A stretch of DNA of 36,247 nt from an uncultured Lachnospiraceae bacterium (GTDB lineage: Bacteria; Bacillota; Clostridia; Lachnospirales; Lachnospiraceae): contig CAJTJZ010000018.1 in assembly GCA_910576895.1 (NCBI GenBank), positions 1 to 36,247 of the forward strand, read 5' to 3'. The notes beneath the pieces were generated by a model, which ran no database searches, was not told the DNA's origin, and saw nothing but the letters and a program-made list of their open reading frames with translations. Every line of letters begins with the position of its first letter. Position 1 is the stretch's first letter. The translations under genes and the position numbers were made by a program. Shown piece after piece: positions 26,395-35,123 of this stretch.

Positions 26395-27306
26395 ATGAAA
26401 AATAATGCAAAAGCAGTAAAGTATAATAAATGGGGTTATATTTTTTTAATACCATTTATTGTAGTTTATGTTGTATTTCAGTTAATACCAATGGTAACTA
26501 CGATTTATAATAGTTTTTTTGAAAATTATATGTCTGGTTTAACAAAAGTAGGACCAAATTTTGTAGGATTGGAAAACTATGTAAAATTGTTTTCAGGGGG
26601 CGATATTTGGATTTATGCGAAAAATACACTTGTTATTTGGATTATGTGTTTTGTTCCACAGATTTTATTATCCCTTCTATTAGGAGCATGGTTTTCTGAT
26701 GTACAATTAAAACTAAAGGGACAAGCATTTTTTAAAACAGTAATTTATTTACCAAATTTGATTATGGCTTCTGCATTTGCCATGTTGTTTTTTACTTTAT
26801 TTTCTGATGGTGGTCCTATTAATTCCTTATTGATGCAAATTGGATTTATTGATGAACCATATAAATTTCTTTCTAATACAGGAAGTGCAAGAGGGATTAT
26901 TGCATTTTTGAATTGTTTGATGTGGTTTGGTAATACCACTATTCTATTAATGGCAGGTATGATGGGAATTGATACCTCTTTATTTGAAGCAGCAGAAGTA
27001 GATGGAGCAACTTCCACGCAAATATTCCTTCATGTTACATTACCATTGCTTCGTCCAATTCTTGTATATGTATTAATTACTTCTTTACTCGGTGGTTTGC
27101 AGTTATTTGATGTTCCTCAGATTTTAACAAATGGAACGGGAGATCCTGTACGTACTACAATGACAATGGTTATGTTCTTAAACAGGCATTTGTATAGTAA
27201 AAATTATGGTATGGCAGGTGCTTTGTCTGTAGTTTTGTTTATTATTACTGGTATCTTAAGTCTTATTGTATTTAAAGTAACTGGTAATGATAAAAGAAAG
27301 GGGTAA
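26395..27306 (+). CDS. ABC sugar transporter permease, MalF/UgpA type
   Basis: 303 residues with six predicted membrane segments (WGYIFLIPFIVVYVVFQLIP opens the first). The ABC permease EAA loop is LFEAAEVDGATSTQIFLHVT followed by LPLLRP, which contacts the ATPase. The ATG at 26395 is preferred, with AGGAGG 11 bases upstream; a TTG at 26386 lies only two bases after that site. It pairs with the next gene, 5 bases downstream, to form the membrane channel. Confidence 0.92.
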   Translation: MKNNAKAVKYNKWGYIFLIPFIVVYVVFQLIPMVTTIYNSFFENYMSGLTKVGPNFVGLENYVKLFSGGDIWIYAKNTLVIWIMCFVPQILLSLLLGAWFSDVQLKLKGQAFFKTVIYLPNLIMASAFAMLFFTLFSDGGPINSLLMQIGFIDEPYKFLSNTGSARGIIAFLNCLMWFGNTTILLMAGMMGIDTSLFEAAEVDGATSTQIFLHVTLPLLRPILVYVLITSLLGGLQLFDVPQILTNGTGDPVRTTMTMVMFLNRHLYSKNYGMAGALSVVLFIITGILSLIVFKVTGNDKRKG

Positions 27307-27311
27307 TAATT

Positions 27312-28178
27312 ATGGCAAATACACAAAATCAGAAAGTAAGCAAAGGTATGAATATTCACATGAGAAGGGGAATTGCTTATACCATATTAATATTAATTTC
27401 ATTCTTTTGTTTGTTTTGGTTTTACATACTATTTATCAATGCAACAAGATCAAATGGTGAATTACAATCAGGATTTACATTAATACCAAGCAGTCATCTT
27501 TTTGAAAACTGGAAAAATCTTGTAGCAGGAACGATCCCTGTATGGGAAGGGTTATTTAATAGTTTGATTGTATCCGCTTTTAGTGCAATATTGAGTGTAT
27601 ATTTTTCTACTATGACAGCATATGCGATTCATGCATATGATTTTAAACTGAAAAAATATATTTATCCATTTATTTTAATGGTTATGATGATTCCATCACA
27701 GGTTACAGCACTTGGATTTGTTAATTTAGTATCTGGTATGGGATTAGAGGATTCTTTTATTCCATTAATTGTACCTTCCATAGCAGCACCTGTTACCTTT
27801 TTCTATATGAAACAATATATGGAAAGTACCTTGCCTTTATCATTAATAGAAGCAGCACGAATTGACGGTTCTGGAGAATTTCATACATTTAATCGTATTG
27901 TGCTTCCTCTTATGAAACCGGCAGTTGCAGTACAGATGATTTTTGCTTTTGTAAGCAGTTGGAATAATTACTTTATACCAGCATTAATTTTACATGATGA
28001 TAAGAAAAAGACATTGCCAATTTTAATTGCACAGCTTCGTTCTGCTGACTGGTTAAAATTTGATATGGGGCAAGTATATGTAATGATAGCATTTTCCATT
28101 TTCCCTGTTATTATTGTATATTTAATTCTTTCCAAACATATTGTACAAGGCGTAGCTTTAGGCGGTGTAAAAGAGTAA
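27312..28178 (+). CDS. ABC sugar transporter permease, MalG/UgpE type
   Basis: 288 residues with six membrane segments and the EAA loop LSLIEAARIDGSGEFHTFNR followed by IVLPLMKP. The C-terminus (IVQGVALGGVKE) is typical of MalG-type permeases. GAAAGGGG precedes the ATG. It is the last gene of the importer; no ATP-binding subunit is encoded in the window, so a shared MsmK/MsiK-type ATPase elsewhere is expected. A strong hairpin follows. Confidence 0.92.
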   Translation: MANTQNQKVSKGMNIHMRRGIAYTILILISFFCLFWFYILFINATRSNGELQSGFTLIPSSHLFENWKNLVAGTIPVWEGLFNSLIVSAFSAILSVYFSTMTAYAIHAYDFKLKKYIYPFILMVMMIPSQVTALGFVNLVSGMGLEDSFIPLIVPSIAAPVTFFYMKQYMESTLPLSLIEAARIDGSGEFHTFNRIVLPLMKPAVAVQMIFAFVSSWNNYFIPALILHDDKKKTLPILIAQLRSADWLKFDMGQVYVMIAFSIFPVIIVYLILSKHIVQGVALGGVKE

Positions 28179-28223
28179 GCAAAATAAATAACATTTATCT
28201 TTTCCTTTCTTTTATAAATATAT

Positions 28224-28268
28224 AAAAAAATGTCGTTTCAACGAAAAAATGTTGAAGCGACATTTTTT
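28224..28268. terminator. strong terminator after the ABC transporter operon
   Basis: TGTCGTTTCAAC and GTTGAAGCGACA form a 12-bp stem with an 8-base loop (one T-G pair). The stem is extended by A6 on the left and T6 on the right, so it can act in both orientations. Confidence 0.9.
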
Positions 28269-28299
28269 GTATATTTCAGTAATTTTTTTAAAAAAGCTA

Positions 28300-28327
28300 T
28301 TGACATTGGTATTTTTTTTGGTATAAT
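28300..28327 (+). promoter_or_regulatory. consensus promoter of the TetR-membrane protein pair
   Basis: TTGACA (28300-28305), a 16-base spacer and TATAAT (28322-28327), both perfect hexamers. The start codon lies 62 bases downstream. Confidence 0.8.
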
Positions 28328-28328
28328 A

Positions 28329-28361
28329 AAAACATAGGTTTTAATACATATGTTTTAAAAC
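28329..28361. promoter_or_regulatory. candidate TetR operator
   Basis: AAAACATA and TATGTTTT (28329-28356) form an 8-bp inverted repeat with a 12-base centre, directly after the -10 box. An overlapping GTTTTAA/TTAAAAC repeat extends to 28361. Size and place suit autorepression by the TetR-type protein encoded just downstream. Confidence 0.55.
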
Positions 28362-28389
28362 AATTAATAAAAATGAAGGAGAAGATAGT

Positions 28390-28962
28390 ATGCCACCAAA
28401 AGCAAAATTTACAAGAGATGAAATTATACAGGCAGCATTAAATATTATAAGAGAAAATGGAATGGAATCTTTATCTGCCAGAGCATTAGGCACAAAACTA
28501 GGTAGTTCTGCCAGACCTATTTTCACAGTATTTCAAAATATGGAAGAAGTGCAAATAGAAGTTAAAAAATCGGCAAAATTACTTTATACTGAGTATGTAA
28601 AGAAAGGATTAGAACAGGAATTAGCATTTAAAGGTGTAGGTACACAATATATTCTTTTTGCAATTCAAGAGCCAAAATTGTTTCAGTTACTCTTTATGTC
28701 CGAGCAAAAGCAAACGCCAACCGTTGTTAATGTATTGCCTATAGTAGATGATAACTATAAGGAAATTTTATTGTCTGTTCAAAAAGGATATCATCTATCG
28801 GAAGATAAGGCAGAACAATTATATCGTCATTTGTGGATTTATACACATGGCATTGCAGTACTTTGTGCAACAAATATGTGTGTATTTACCTCAGAAGAAA
28901 TAAATAAACTGATAACACAAGTATTTAAGGGGCTATTAAAAGAAGTAAAAGAAGATGCTTAA
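28390..28962 (+). CDS. TetR/AcrR-family transcriptional regulator
   Basis: 190 residues. The N-terminal ~50 hold the TetR helix-turn-helix (FTRDEIIQAALNIIRENG, then LSARALGTKLGSSARPIFTVF). The rest is a helical ligand domain (FAIQEPKLFQLLFMSE) of a type common in clostridia. GGAG precedes the ATG. A small membrane-protein gene follows after 34 bases and shares the promoter, so this regulator may control itself and that gene. No link to sugar use is visible. Confidence 0.87.
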   Translation: MPPKAKFTRDEIIQAALNIIRENGMESLSARALGTKLGSSARPIFTVFQNMEEVQIEVKKSAKLLYTEYVKKGLEQELAFKGVGTQYILFAIQEPKLFQLLFMSEQKQTPTVVNVLPIVDDNYKEILLSVQKGYHLSEDKAEQLYRHLWIYTHGIAVLCATNMCVFTSEEINKLITQVFKGLLKEVKEDA

Positions 28963-28996
28963 TAAAATAAAATGAGACATTTCGATTGGAGGAAAT

Positions 28997-29395
28997 ATGA
29001 GTAAGAAAAAATGGATAAGTATTCTATCGATTTATTCGATTATATATACTGTAATAACATTGTTAAATAGTATTTTATATCTTCAGAATGGCATTTATGA
29101 AGATCCAAGTGGTAATTGGCATGAATTAGATAGGGCTATGATTCTTTTGATTGGTGTTGCAGCATTTGAATTGTGCACTGAGTTACCTATAAAGTCTTTG
29201 ATTTTTCGATATATAATTGCATATATACCATCCCAATTGTTAGCATTTATTTATGTTTGGTTTAGTGGATTGAGAGAAGAATTAGCTAAAACAGCATATA
29301 GGGATATTTGTATTAATTTTACAAGTCTTTTTATCTTATTGTGCCTTATCAATATGATGATTAGTATTTATAAAGAAAAAAGAAGTAAAAGATAA
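28997..29395 (+). CDS. small integral membrane protein of unknown function
   Basis: 132 residues with about four hydrophobic segments (ISILSIYSIIYTVITLLNSI, AMILLIGVAAFELC, YIIAYIPSQLLAFIYVWF and FTSLFILLCLINMMISIY) and a basic C-terminus. I recognise no functional motif. GGAGG lies seven bases before the ATG. It forms a two-gene unit with the TetR gene, so it may be the regulated target. Confidence 0.75.
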   Translation: MSKKKWISILSIYSIIYTVITLLNSILYLQNGIYEDPSGNWHELDRAMILLIGVAAFELCTELPIKSLIFRYIIAYIPSQLLAFIYVWFSGLREELAKTAYRDICINFTSLFILLCLINMMISIYKEKRSKR

Positions 29396-29420
29396 TTATA
29401 ATTATATAAGATTGATTAGA

Positions 29421-29469
29421 TGTACAGCCGTATAAAAAATGATAGTAACTTTCTACGGCTGTACATTTC
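29421..29469. terminator. stem-loop between the membrane-protein gene and the convergent HAD gene
   Basis: TGTACAGCCGTA and TACGGCTGTACA pair perfectly over 12 bp around a 21-base loop, with TTTCTT following. A second inverted repeat (CTTGAAAA/TTTTCAAG, 29469-29504) adjoins it. Bases 29505-29600 show nothing else. Confidence 0.7.
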
Positions 29470-29600
29470 TTGAAAATAAAAATGGAGATTTTTTTGTTTT
29501 CAAGTAGTGATACATAGACGGCACAAGAAAATTGCTCCAAAGATGCGGTCAATGCAAAATCACGAACGAAAATAGAAAACCTTTTTGTTTGTGAGTTTAA

Positions 29601-30416
29601 TTAAGAAAATATTTTTTCTAATGTAAGAAGAACCCCATCTTCTTCATTAGAAGGGCATACCTGTTTTGCTGCATTTTTTACATCTTGAGGGGCATTTTCC
29701 ATTGCATAGCTATATTCACAGTACTGAAGCATTTCAATATCATTTCCGCCATCTCCAAAAGCAACACATTGTGCAGGAGAAATGCCCCAACGCTTTACAA
29801 GACGTTTTAAACCAGAAGCTTTATGACAACCGGGCATAATGAAATCAATAGATCCATGCCCACTTCTTGTAGGTTCTACTTTTCCTTTCAGTTTTTCACG
29901 AAATATATCATAATAAAAATAGGTTTTTTCTTCTGGAACAGTTGGTGCAAACTTTAAGATTTGATCGTTTACTTTTTTAAAGTCATCTACCCACTCTAAA
30001 CGATGATAATAGATATTAGTAAGTTGAAAAAATTCCTGACTGACTGTTCCACGTTCGCAGTATGCACTATTTAGACCGCATAAAACATTTGATATTTCTT
30101 TATATTCTCTGCATATATCAATAACAGTATCTACAGTTTCCTTTGGTATGTTTGCAGTAAAAATAAGTTCTTTTTGATCTTTTACAAACGCTCCATTTTC
30201 TGCTACAAAACATAATTCATCATAATATCCCGGAAATAAATCTCTTAATTGATAATATTGATTTCCACTTGCTACAACGAATTTGCAGCCAGCATTTTTC
30301 ATATAAGATAAAATACGCTGAAACCGAGGAATATCATAAGTATAATCTGAGTGAACAAAAGTACCATCAATGTCAACAGCAACTAATTTTATATCATTTT
30401 TTATATTATTTTTCAT
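29601..30416 (-). CDS. HAD-superfamily (Cof-type) sugar phosphatase of the trehalose locus
   Basis: 271 residues. Motif I is LVAVDIDGTF, the late acidic motif is VAFGDGGNDIEML, and a large cap of the Cof/IIB type lies between. The internal ATG at 30416 is chosen because AAAGGATG stands at proper distance; the ATG at 30425 abuts that site. It follows treC by 47 bases on the same strand, so it is probably co-transcribed with the trehalose genes and may dephosphorylate excess sugar phosphate. The substrate is unknown. It is a paralogue in role, not a close copy, of the phosphatase at 8363-9196. Confidence 0.85.
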   Translation of the reverse strand: MKNNIKNDIKLVAVDIDGTFVHSDYTYDIPRFQRILSYMKNAGCKFVVASGNQYYQLRDLFPGYYDELCFVAENGAFVKDQKELIFTANIPKETVDTVIDICREYKEISNVLCGLNSAYCERGTVSQEFFQLTNIYYHRLEWVDDFKKVNDQILKFAPTVPEEKTYFYYDIFREKLKGKVEPTRSGHGSIDFIMPGCHKASGLKRLVKRWGISPAQCVAFGDGGNDIEMLQYCEYSYAMENAPQDVKNAAKQVCPSNEEDGVLLTLEKIFS

Positions 30417-30463
30417 AGGTTTCATCCTTTAAATTTATAATAATTATGGCAGTTTCTTATTTT

Positions 30464-32122
30464 TTAGTTTTCAATAGTTCCAAGAACCATAAACTCATAT
30501 GGATTCATTGTATATTGTTCTTCTTTTCGATTGATCTCTCGATCTTGATAATTTTCTAATAATATTTGATAATTTTGCCATTCTTTTTCTATCGTTATTT
30601 TCTGTTCCTTTTCATCTAAATTACAAAAGACGATAATTTGTTCCCTTTCCAGCACTCGTTTATATGCTAATACCATATCAGTTTTTGTTTCTAAAAAAGA
30701 GATTTTTCCTTTTGCAATTACAGGATATTTTTTTCTCATTGCAATCAGTGTTTTGTAAAAGTTAAGAATGGAATCTTTGTCATTTTGTTGTGCCTCTACC
30801 GTAATTTCTTTTCTAAATTTAGAAGACATAGGAATCCAAGGTTCTACTTCTGAAAACCCACCATAGGTTTGCTCCTCCCATTGCATTGGTGTTCTGCTAT
30901 TATCTCTTGATCTGGCTGCTAAAATCGCAAGTGCTTCTTTTTCTGTTTTTCCTTCTTCTAGTAAAATCTGAAAATAATTAAGACTTTCTACATCTTTATA
31001 TTGTTCTATAGAAGGATAATGGGCATTGAGCATTCCAATTTCTTCTCCTTGATAGATATAAGGTGTTCCCCGCATAAAATGAATCATACCTGCCAGCATT
31101 TTTGCTGATTCTTTCCAATAAGTTTCTTCATTTCCCATTCTGCTTACAATGCGGGGTTGATCATGATTACACCAAAATAATGCATTCCAGCCATTTCCCT
31201 TTTGCATTTCTATTTGCCATTCAATAAAAAGTTCTTTTAATTTTTTATAATCGGTGGCCATAAGCCCCCATTTATCCCCATTTTTATAATCTACTTTTAG
31301 ATGGTGGAAATTAAAACACATAGAAAGTTCTTTTTCTTTTGGTGCAGAATATTTAATACAATATTCTAGTGAGGTAGAGGACATTTCTCCTACAGTTACA
31401 AAGTCTTCGATACCTGCATCTTTTACAAGTTCTTTTAAATAAGTATGAATATGTGGTCCATCACTATAGAATCTTCTTCCATCTCCTATAAAATCATCTT
31501 CCATTTTTTCTGGTTTAGAAACTAGATTTATAACATCAAATCGAAATCCCTTGATTCCTTTTTCTTTCCAAAAACGAAGGATGTCTTTTAATTCTTCTCG
31601 AACTTCTTTATTATCCCAATTTAAATCTGCCTGTGTTACATCGTATAATCGAAGATACCATTTTTTTAATTTAGGTACATATTCCCATGCAGAACCACCA
31701 AATTTTGATTTCCAGTTTGTAGGAACTTGATCTGGTGAACCGTCTTTAAATATGTAGTAATTTTGATATTTTTCCTCTCCTGCTAAAGCTTTTTGAAACC
31801 ATTCATGCTTTGTAGATGTATGATTAAATACCATATCTAACATAATGCCTATATTTCGTTTCTTACTTTGCATAATTAAATTTTCCAAATCTTCCATTGT
31901 GCCAAATTGTGGATTGATTTTTCGATAATCTGCTACATCATATCCATTATCTCTTTGTGGTGAGATAAAAAATGGTGTCAGCCATAGATAATCCACGCCT
32001 AATTCTTGTAAATAGTCTAATTTTTGAATAACTCCGGGAATATCTCCAAAGCCATCATTATTTGTATCCCGAAAAGATTTTGGGTAGATTTCATAGATTA
32101 CTTTATTACTAAAATCTATCAT
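30464..32122 (-). CDS. treC: trehalose-6-phosphate hydrolase (phospho-alpha,alpha-trehalase)
   Basis: A 552-residue GH13 enzyme that cleaves trehalose 6-phosphate to glucose and glucose 6-phosphate in the cytoplasm. It matches TreA/TreC along its length: VIYEIYPKSFRDTNNDGFGD, FGGSAWEYVPKLKKWYLRLY, DGRRFYSDGPHIHTYLKEL and WNALFWCNHDQPRIVSRMG. Catalytic residues are Asp196 (GFRFDVINL), Glu246 (TVGEMSS) and Asp321. The DGRRFYSDGP stretch separates it from plain oligo-1,6-glucosidases. AAAGGAGG precedes the ATG, and the gene lies 15 bases after treP on the same strand. Confidence 0.94.
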   Translation of the reverse strand: MIDFSNKVIYEIYPKSFRDTNNDGFGDIPGVIQKLDYLQELGVDYLWLTPFFISPQRDNGYDVADYRKINPQFGTMEDLENLIMQSKKRNIGIMLDMVFNHTSTKHEWFQKALAGEEKYQNYYIFKDGSPDQVPTNWKSKFGGSAWEYVPKLKKWYLRLYDVTQADLNWDNKEVREELKDILRFWKEKGIKGFRFDVINLVSKPEKMEDDFIGDGRRFYSDGPHIHTYLKELVKDAGIEDFVTVGEMSSTSLEYCIKYSAPKEKELSMCFNFHHLKVDYKNGDKWGLMATDYKKLKELFIEWQIEMQKGNGWNALFWCNHDQPRIVSRMGNEETYWKESAKMLAGMIHFMRGTPYIYQGEEIGMLNAHYPSIEQYKDVESLNYFQILLEEGKTEKEALAILAARSRDNSRTPMQWEEQTYGGFSEVEPWIPMSSKFRKEITVEAQQNDKDSILNFYKTLIAMRKKYPVIAKGKISFLETKTDMVLAYKRVLEREQIIVFCNLDEKEQKITIEKEWQNYQILLENYQDREINRKEEQYTMNPYEFMVLGTIEN

Positions 32123-32137
32123 ATGTTGATACCTCCT

Positions 32138-34117
32138 TTATTTAAAATCTGCTATTATTGTTTCTTTTTCCTCTACTGTCATTCCTGTATGGAATTGAAT
32201 ATCTTTTGCATTTCCTTCGTCTGTAATAATACATACTGTAACATCTGGATGACCTGCTGCTTTAATTTTTTCTCTGTCAAATTTAATTAAAGGTGTTCCT
32301 GCACAAACTTTTTGACCTTCTTGTATTAGATATTCAAAGCCATCTCCATTCATGCTAACAGTATCAATTCCAATATGAAGTAGGACTTCCATTCCATTGT
32401 TTAATTTTAATCCGCATGCATGGCGAGATTCTGGCATTAATACTGCAATTTCTGCATCTATTGGTGCATATAATATTTCATTTTCTGGAATAATTGCCAT
32501 ACCATCACCCATAATTCCTTCTGAAAATACGCCATCTCCGACTTCTTTTAATGGAATTGCTTTTCCAGATAAAAATGCTGTTAATCTTGGCATGGTTTGT
32601 TTTATTTCTTTTTCCTTTATTGTAGAATCCATACTGTTTATGACCATACTTTGATCTGCGTAAGCAGCAGCTTCTGTTGATTCTATTGTATTTTTTTCAT
32701 TATCTTCTTGCAAACGTTTTTTTCCAACAATCACTGTTAATAAAAATGCAACAGAACCTGCAATTACCATACAAATTGCAAAGGAAGGCATAAATTTTGG
32801 TTGAATGGATAAGATACCCGGAAGACCTCCAACACCAATCGCATTTGCTGTTGTTCCTGTTGCTACGGAGACGATAGCTGCTATACTAGAAGCAATCATT
32901 CCACATACAAATGGGAATCCTCTTTTTAAATTTACACCAAAAATAGCTGGTTCGGTAACGCCAAGATAACAAGAAATGCATGCTGGAATATTGACTTCCT
33001 GTGCTTCTTGATCTTTTCTTTGCAGCCAAATCATTCCAAGAACTGCAGAACCTTGTGCAATATTAGATAATGCAATCATTGGCCATAGCATTGTTCCCTC
33101 ATAATCTGCAATTAATTGTAAGTCAATTGCATTCGACATATGATGAAGTCCTGTAATAACAAGTGGAGCATATACAATGCCAAAGATAGCACCAAAAACA
33201 ATTTTAAATGTTCCAGTAATTCCAGCAAATACAATGGAAGAAATAAAAGCTCCAATTTTCCAGCCAATTGGACCTAAAATAAAATGTGCTGCCATAACAG
33301 ATAATAATAGGCTACAGAAAGGAACAACAATCATTGAGATTACTTGTGGTGTAATTTTTCGGAAGAATTTTTCTAAATAAACTAATGTAAAGGCTGCTAA
33401 AATGGCAGGAATTACTTGACCTTGATAACCAATCATATTAACCTTAAAACTGCCAAAATCCCATTTTGGAATATCTGCTAGAGCTGTTACTGCAACAGAA
33501 TATGCATTTAATAATTGTCCAGATACAAGTGTTAATCCAAGAACAATTCCAAGCATTTCTGTCGTTCCCATTTTTTTTGTTACTGACCAGCAAATACCAA
33601 CTGGCAGCATATGAAAGACAGCTTCACCAATTAACCATAAAAAACTATCAATACCTGCCCAAAACTGGCTAATATCACATAATGTTTTTGTTCCATTTTC
33701 AAATAAATACAAGCTGTCAATACAATTTCTAAAACCAAGAATTAAACCACCAGTAATAATTGCAGGAATTAGCGGTGCAAAAATTTCTGCAAGTGCAGTA
33801 ATAATTCGTTGCAGTACATTTTGATTTTTCTTTGCTGCTTGCTTTACAGCATCTTTTGATACCCCTTCAATTCCTGCTTCCTTTACAAAGTCATTATAAA
33901 AATCAGCTACGGTGTTACCAATAATTACTTGAAATTGTCCTGACTGTGTAAAGCTTCCTTTTACAACTTTCATTGCTTCAATTGCTTTCACATCTGCTTT
34001 TGCTGGATTGACTAAAGCAAAACGCATTCTTGTCATACAATGTGAAACTGCTGCAATGTTTTCTTTTCCGCCTACAAGACGTAGTAATTGCTTTGCATCT
34101 TCAACATAATTTCCCAT
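32138..34117 (-). CDS. treP: PTS trehalose permease EIIBCA
   Basis: 659 residues: EIIB with Cys27 (AVSHCMTRMRF), then EIIC with ITGLHHMSNAIDLQLIADYE and LGVTEPAIFGVNLKRGFPF, then EIIA with His581 (VLLHIGIDTVSMNGDGF). It takes up trehalose and delivers it as trehalose 6-phosphate. The adjoining treC and treR genes and the operators support trehalose as substrate. Many firmicute TreP proteins lack an attached EIIA; here it is fused. GGAGG precedes the ATG. It is the first gene of the tre operon. Confidence 0.93.
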   Translation of the reverse strand: MGNYVEDAKQLLRLVGGKENIAAVSHCMTRMRFALVNPAKADVKAIEAMKVVKGSFTQSGQFQVIIGNTVADFYNDFVKEAGIEGVSKDAVKQAAKKNQNVLQRIITALAEIFAPLIPAIITGGLILGFRNCIDSLYLFENGTKTLCDISQFWAGIDSFLWLIGEAVFHMLPVGICWSVTKKMGTTEMLGIVLGLTLVSGQLLNAYSVAVTALADIPKWDFGSFKVNMIGYQGQVIPAILAAFTLVYLEKFFRKITPQVISMIVVPFCSLLLSVMAAHFILGPIGWKIGAFISSIVFAGITGTFKIVFGAIFGIVYAPLVITGLHHMSNAIDLQLIADYEGTMLWPMIALSNIAQGSAVLGMIWLQRKDQEAQEVNIPACISCYLGVTEPAIFGVNLKRGFPFVCGMIASSIAAIVSVATGTTANAIGVGGLPGILSIQPKFMPSFAICMVIAGSVAFLLTVIVGKKRLQEDNEKNTIESTEAAAYADQSMVINSMDSTIKEKEIKQTMPRLTAFLSGKAIPLKEVGDGVFSEGIMGDGMAIIPENEILYAPIDAEIAVLMPESRHACGLKLNNGMEVLLHIGIDTVSMNGDGFEYLIQEGQKVCAGTPLIKFDREKIKAAGHPDVTVCIITDEGNAKDIQFHTGMTVEEKETIIADFK

Positions 34118-34141
34118 AATCTAATACCTCCATTCATTTTT

Positions 34142-34157
34142 ACTTGTTTAAACAAGT
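34142..34157. promoter_or_regulatory. TreR operator 1
   Basis: ACTTGTTTAAACAAGT is a perfect 16-bp palindrome lying downstream of the treP -10 box, inside the leader, where bound repressor would block transcription. Confidence 0.8.
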
Positions 34158-34166
34158 TATAGTTAT

Positions 34167-34195
34167 GTTATAGCATACTTGTTTAAACAAGTCAA
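34167..34195 (-). promoter_or_regulatory. treP promoter
   Basis: Read on the minus strand: TTGACT (34195-34190), a 17-base spacer and TATAAC (34172-34167). Operator 2 occupies the spacer and part of the -35 box, so repressor and RNA polymerase would compete directly. Confidence 0.8.
34177..34192. promoter_or_regulatory. TreR operator 2
   Basis: A second, identical copy of ACTTGTTTAAACAAGT, 35 bases from the first measured centre to centre, lying within the treP promoter. Confidence 0.82.
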
Positions 34196-34221
34196 CCCTT
34201 TTTTGAAAAATTTTGAAAAAA

Positions 34222-34235
34222 TTTGTTTAAACAAG
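34222..34235. promoter_or_regulatory. TreR operator 3
   Basis: TTTGTTTAAACAAG keeps the central 12-bp palindrome of the other two copies. It lies just upstream of the treR -35 box and 45 bases from operator 2 measured centre to centre. Confidence 0.72.
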
Positions 34236-34238
34236 ATA

Positions 34239-34267
34239 TTGACTTTTTTCTTCTTCATTTTTATAAT
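34239..34267 (+). promoter_or_regulatory. treR promoter
   Basis: TTGACT (34239-34244), a 17-base spacer and a perfect TATAAT (34262-34267), with operator 3 directly upstream. This suggests that TreR also tunes its own gene. Confidence 0.8.
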
Positions 34268-34321
34268 ATTTTGAGAGGAATTTTATAAAGGCTAAAAGGA
34301 TTTTTACATGGAGGAAGGAAA

Positions 34322-35053
34322 ATGCCAAAAACGATTTATGAAACAATTTATAAAGACTTAAAACGGAAAATTGAAGCAGATGTTTTTGCTTATCAAGAAT
34401 TATTACCTTCTGAAAATACATTAATTCAAACATATCATTGCTCTCGCAATACTCTTCGCCGAGCAGTAAGTCGTCTAGTAACCGATGGTTATGTACAAAC
34501 AATGCAAGGGAAAGGAGTACGCAATATTTATCAGCCAATAGCACAAACAGCTTTTACTATTGGAGAAATTGAAAGTTTTTGGGAATCGGCTACAAGAAAT
34601 GGTCATGATCCACTTACAAAAGTTCTTTTATTTACTGAATTTGCAATTGACGAAAAACAGGCTTTCTATACAGGATTTCCTGTTGGAACAGATATTTATT
34701 ATATTCAGCGGCTGCATTATTTAGATGGTATGCCTTTAATTTTAAATCATAATTACTTTTTAAAAGAGGCGATTCCTAATCTTACAAAAGAAATTGCAGA
34801 AAATTCTATTTATAAGTATTTAGAACAGACATTGCATATGACAATTGTAAATAGCAAACGAGTTATGACAGTAGAAAAGATGACACAGATTGATGAAAAA
34901 TACTTAAAAATGAATACAGATGATTACAATTGTATGGCAGTTGTCAGTAGTCAAACATATAATAGTGATGGGGTGATGTTTGAATATACACAATCAAGAC
35001 ATCGACCAGATTATTTTCGCTTCTATGATAATGCAGTTAGAAAGCCTGTTTAA
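34322..35053 (+). CDS. treR: GntR-family trehalose operon repressor
   Basis: 243 residues. The N-terminal ~70 hold the GntR winged helix (LLPSENTLIQTYHCSRNTLR, then VTDGYVQTMQGKGV). The C-terminal ~165 hold a UTRA effector domain (YYIQRLHYLDGMPLILNHNY; FEYTQSRHRPDYFRFY). In known firmicute TreR proteins trehalose 6-phosphate is the inducer. It is divergent from treP across 204 bases holding three copies of one palindrome. GGAGGAAGG precedes the ATG. Confidence 0.92.
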   Translation: MPKTIYETIYKDLKRKIEADVFAYQELLPSENTLIQTYHCSRNTLRRAVSRLVTDGYVQTMQGKGVRNIYQPIAQTAFTIGEIESFWESATRNGHDPLTKVLLFTEFAIDEKQAFYTGFPVGTDIYYIQRLHYLDGMPLILNHNYFLKEAIPNLTKEIAENSIYKYLEQTLHMTIVNSKRVMTVEKMTQIDEKYLKMNTDDYNCMAVVSSQTYNSDGVMFEYTQSRHRPDYFRFYDNAVRKPV

Positions 35054-35123
35054 AGTTTTAATTAAGAATATAGAAAGGAAAATTTAAGATGGGTATTTAT
35101 TGAAAGAAAAGGTGAAATGGATT

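Noticed and set aside
34227..34544. 105-residue minus-strand open frame across the treR promoter
   Set aside because: It runs antisense through the promoter and winged-helix codons of treR and has no domain signal.
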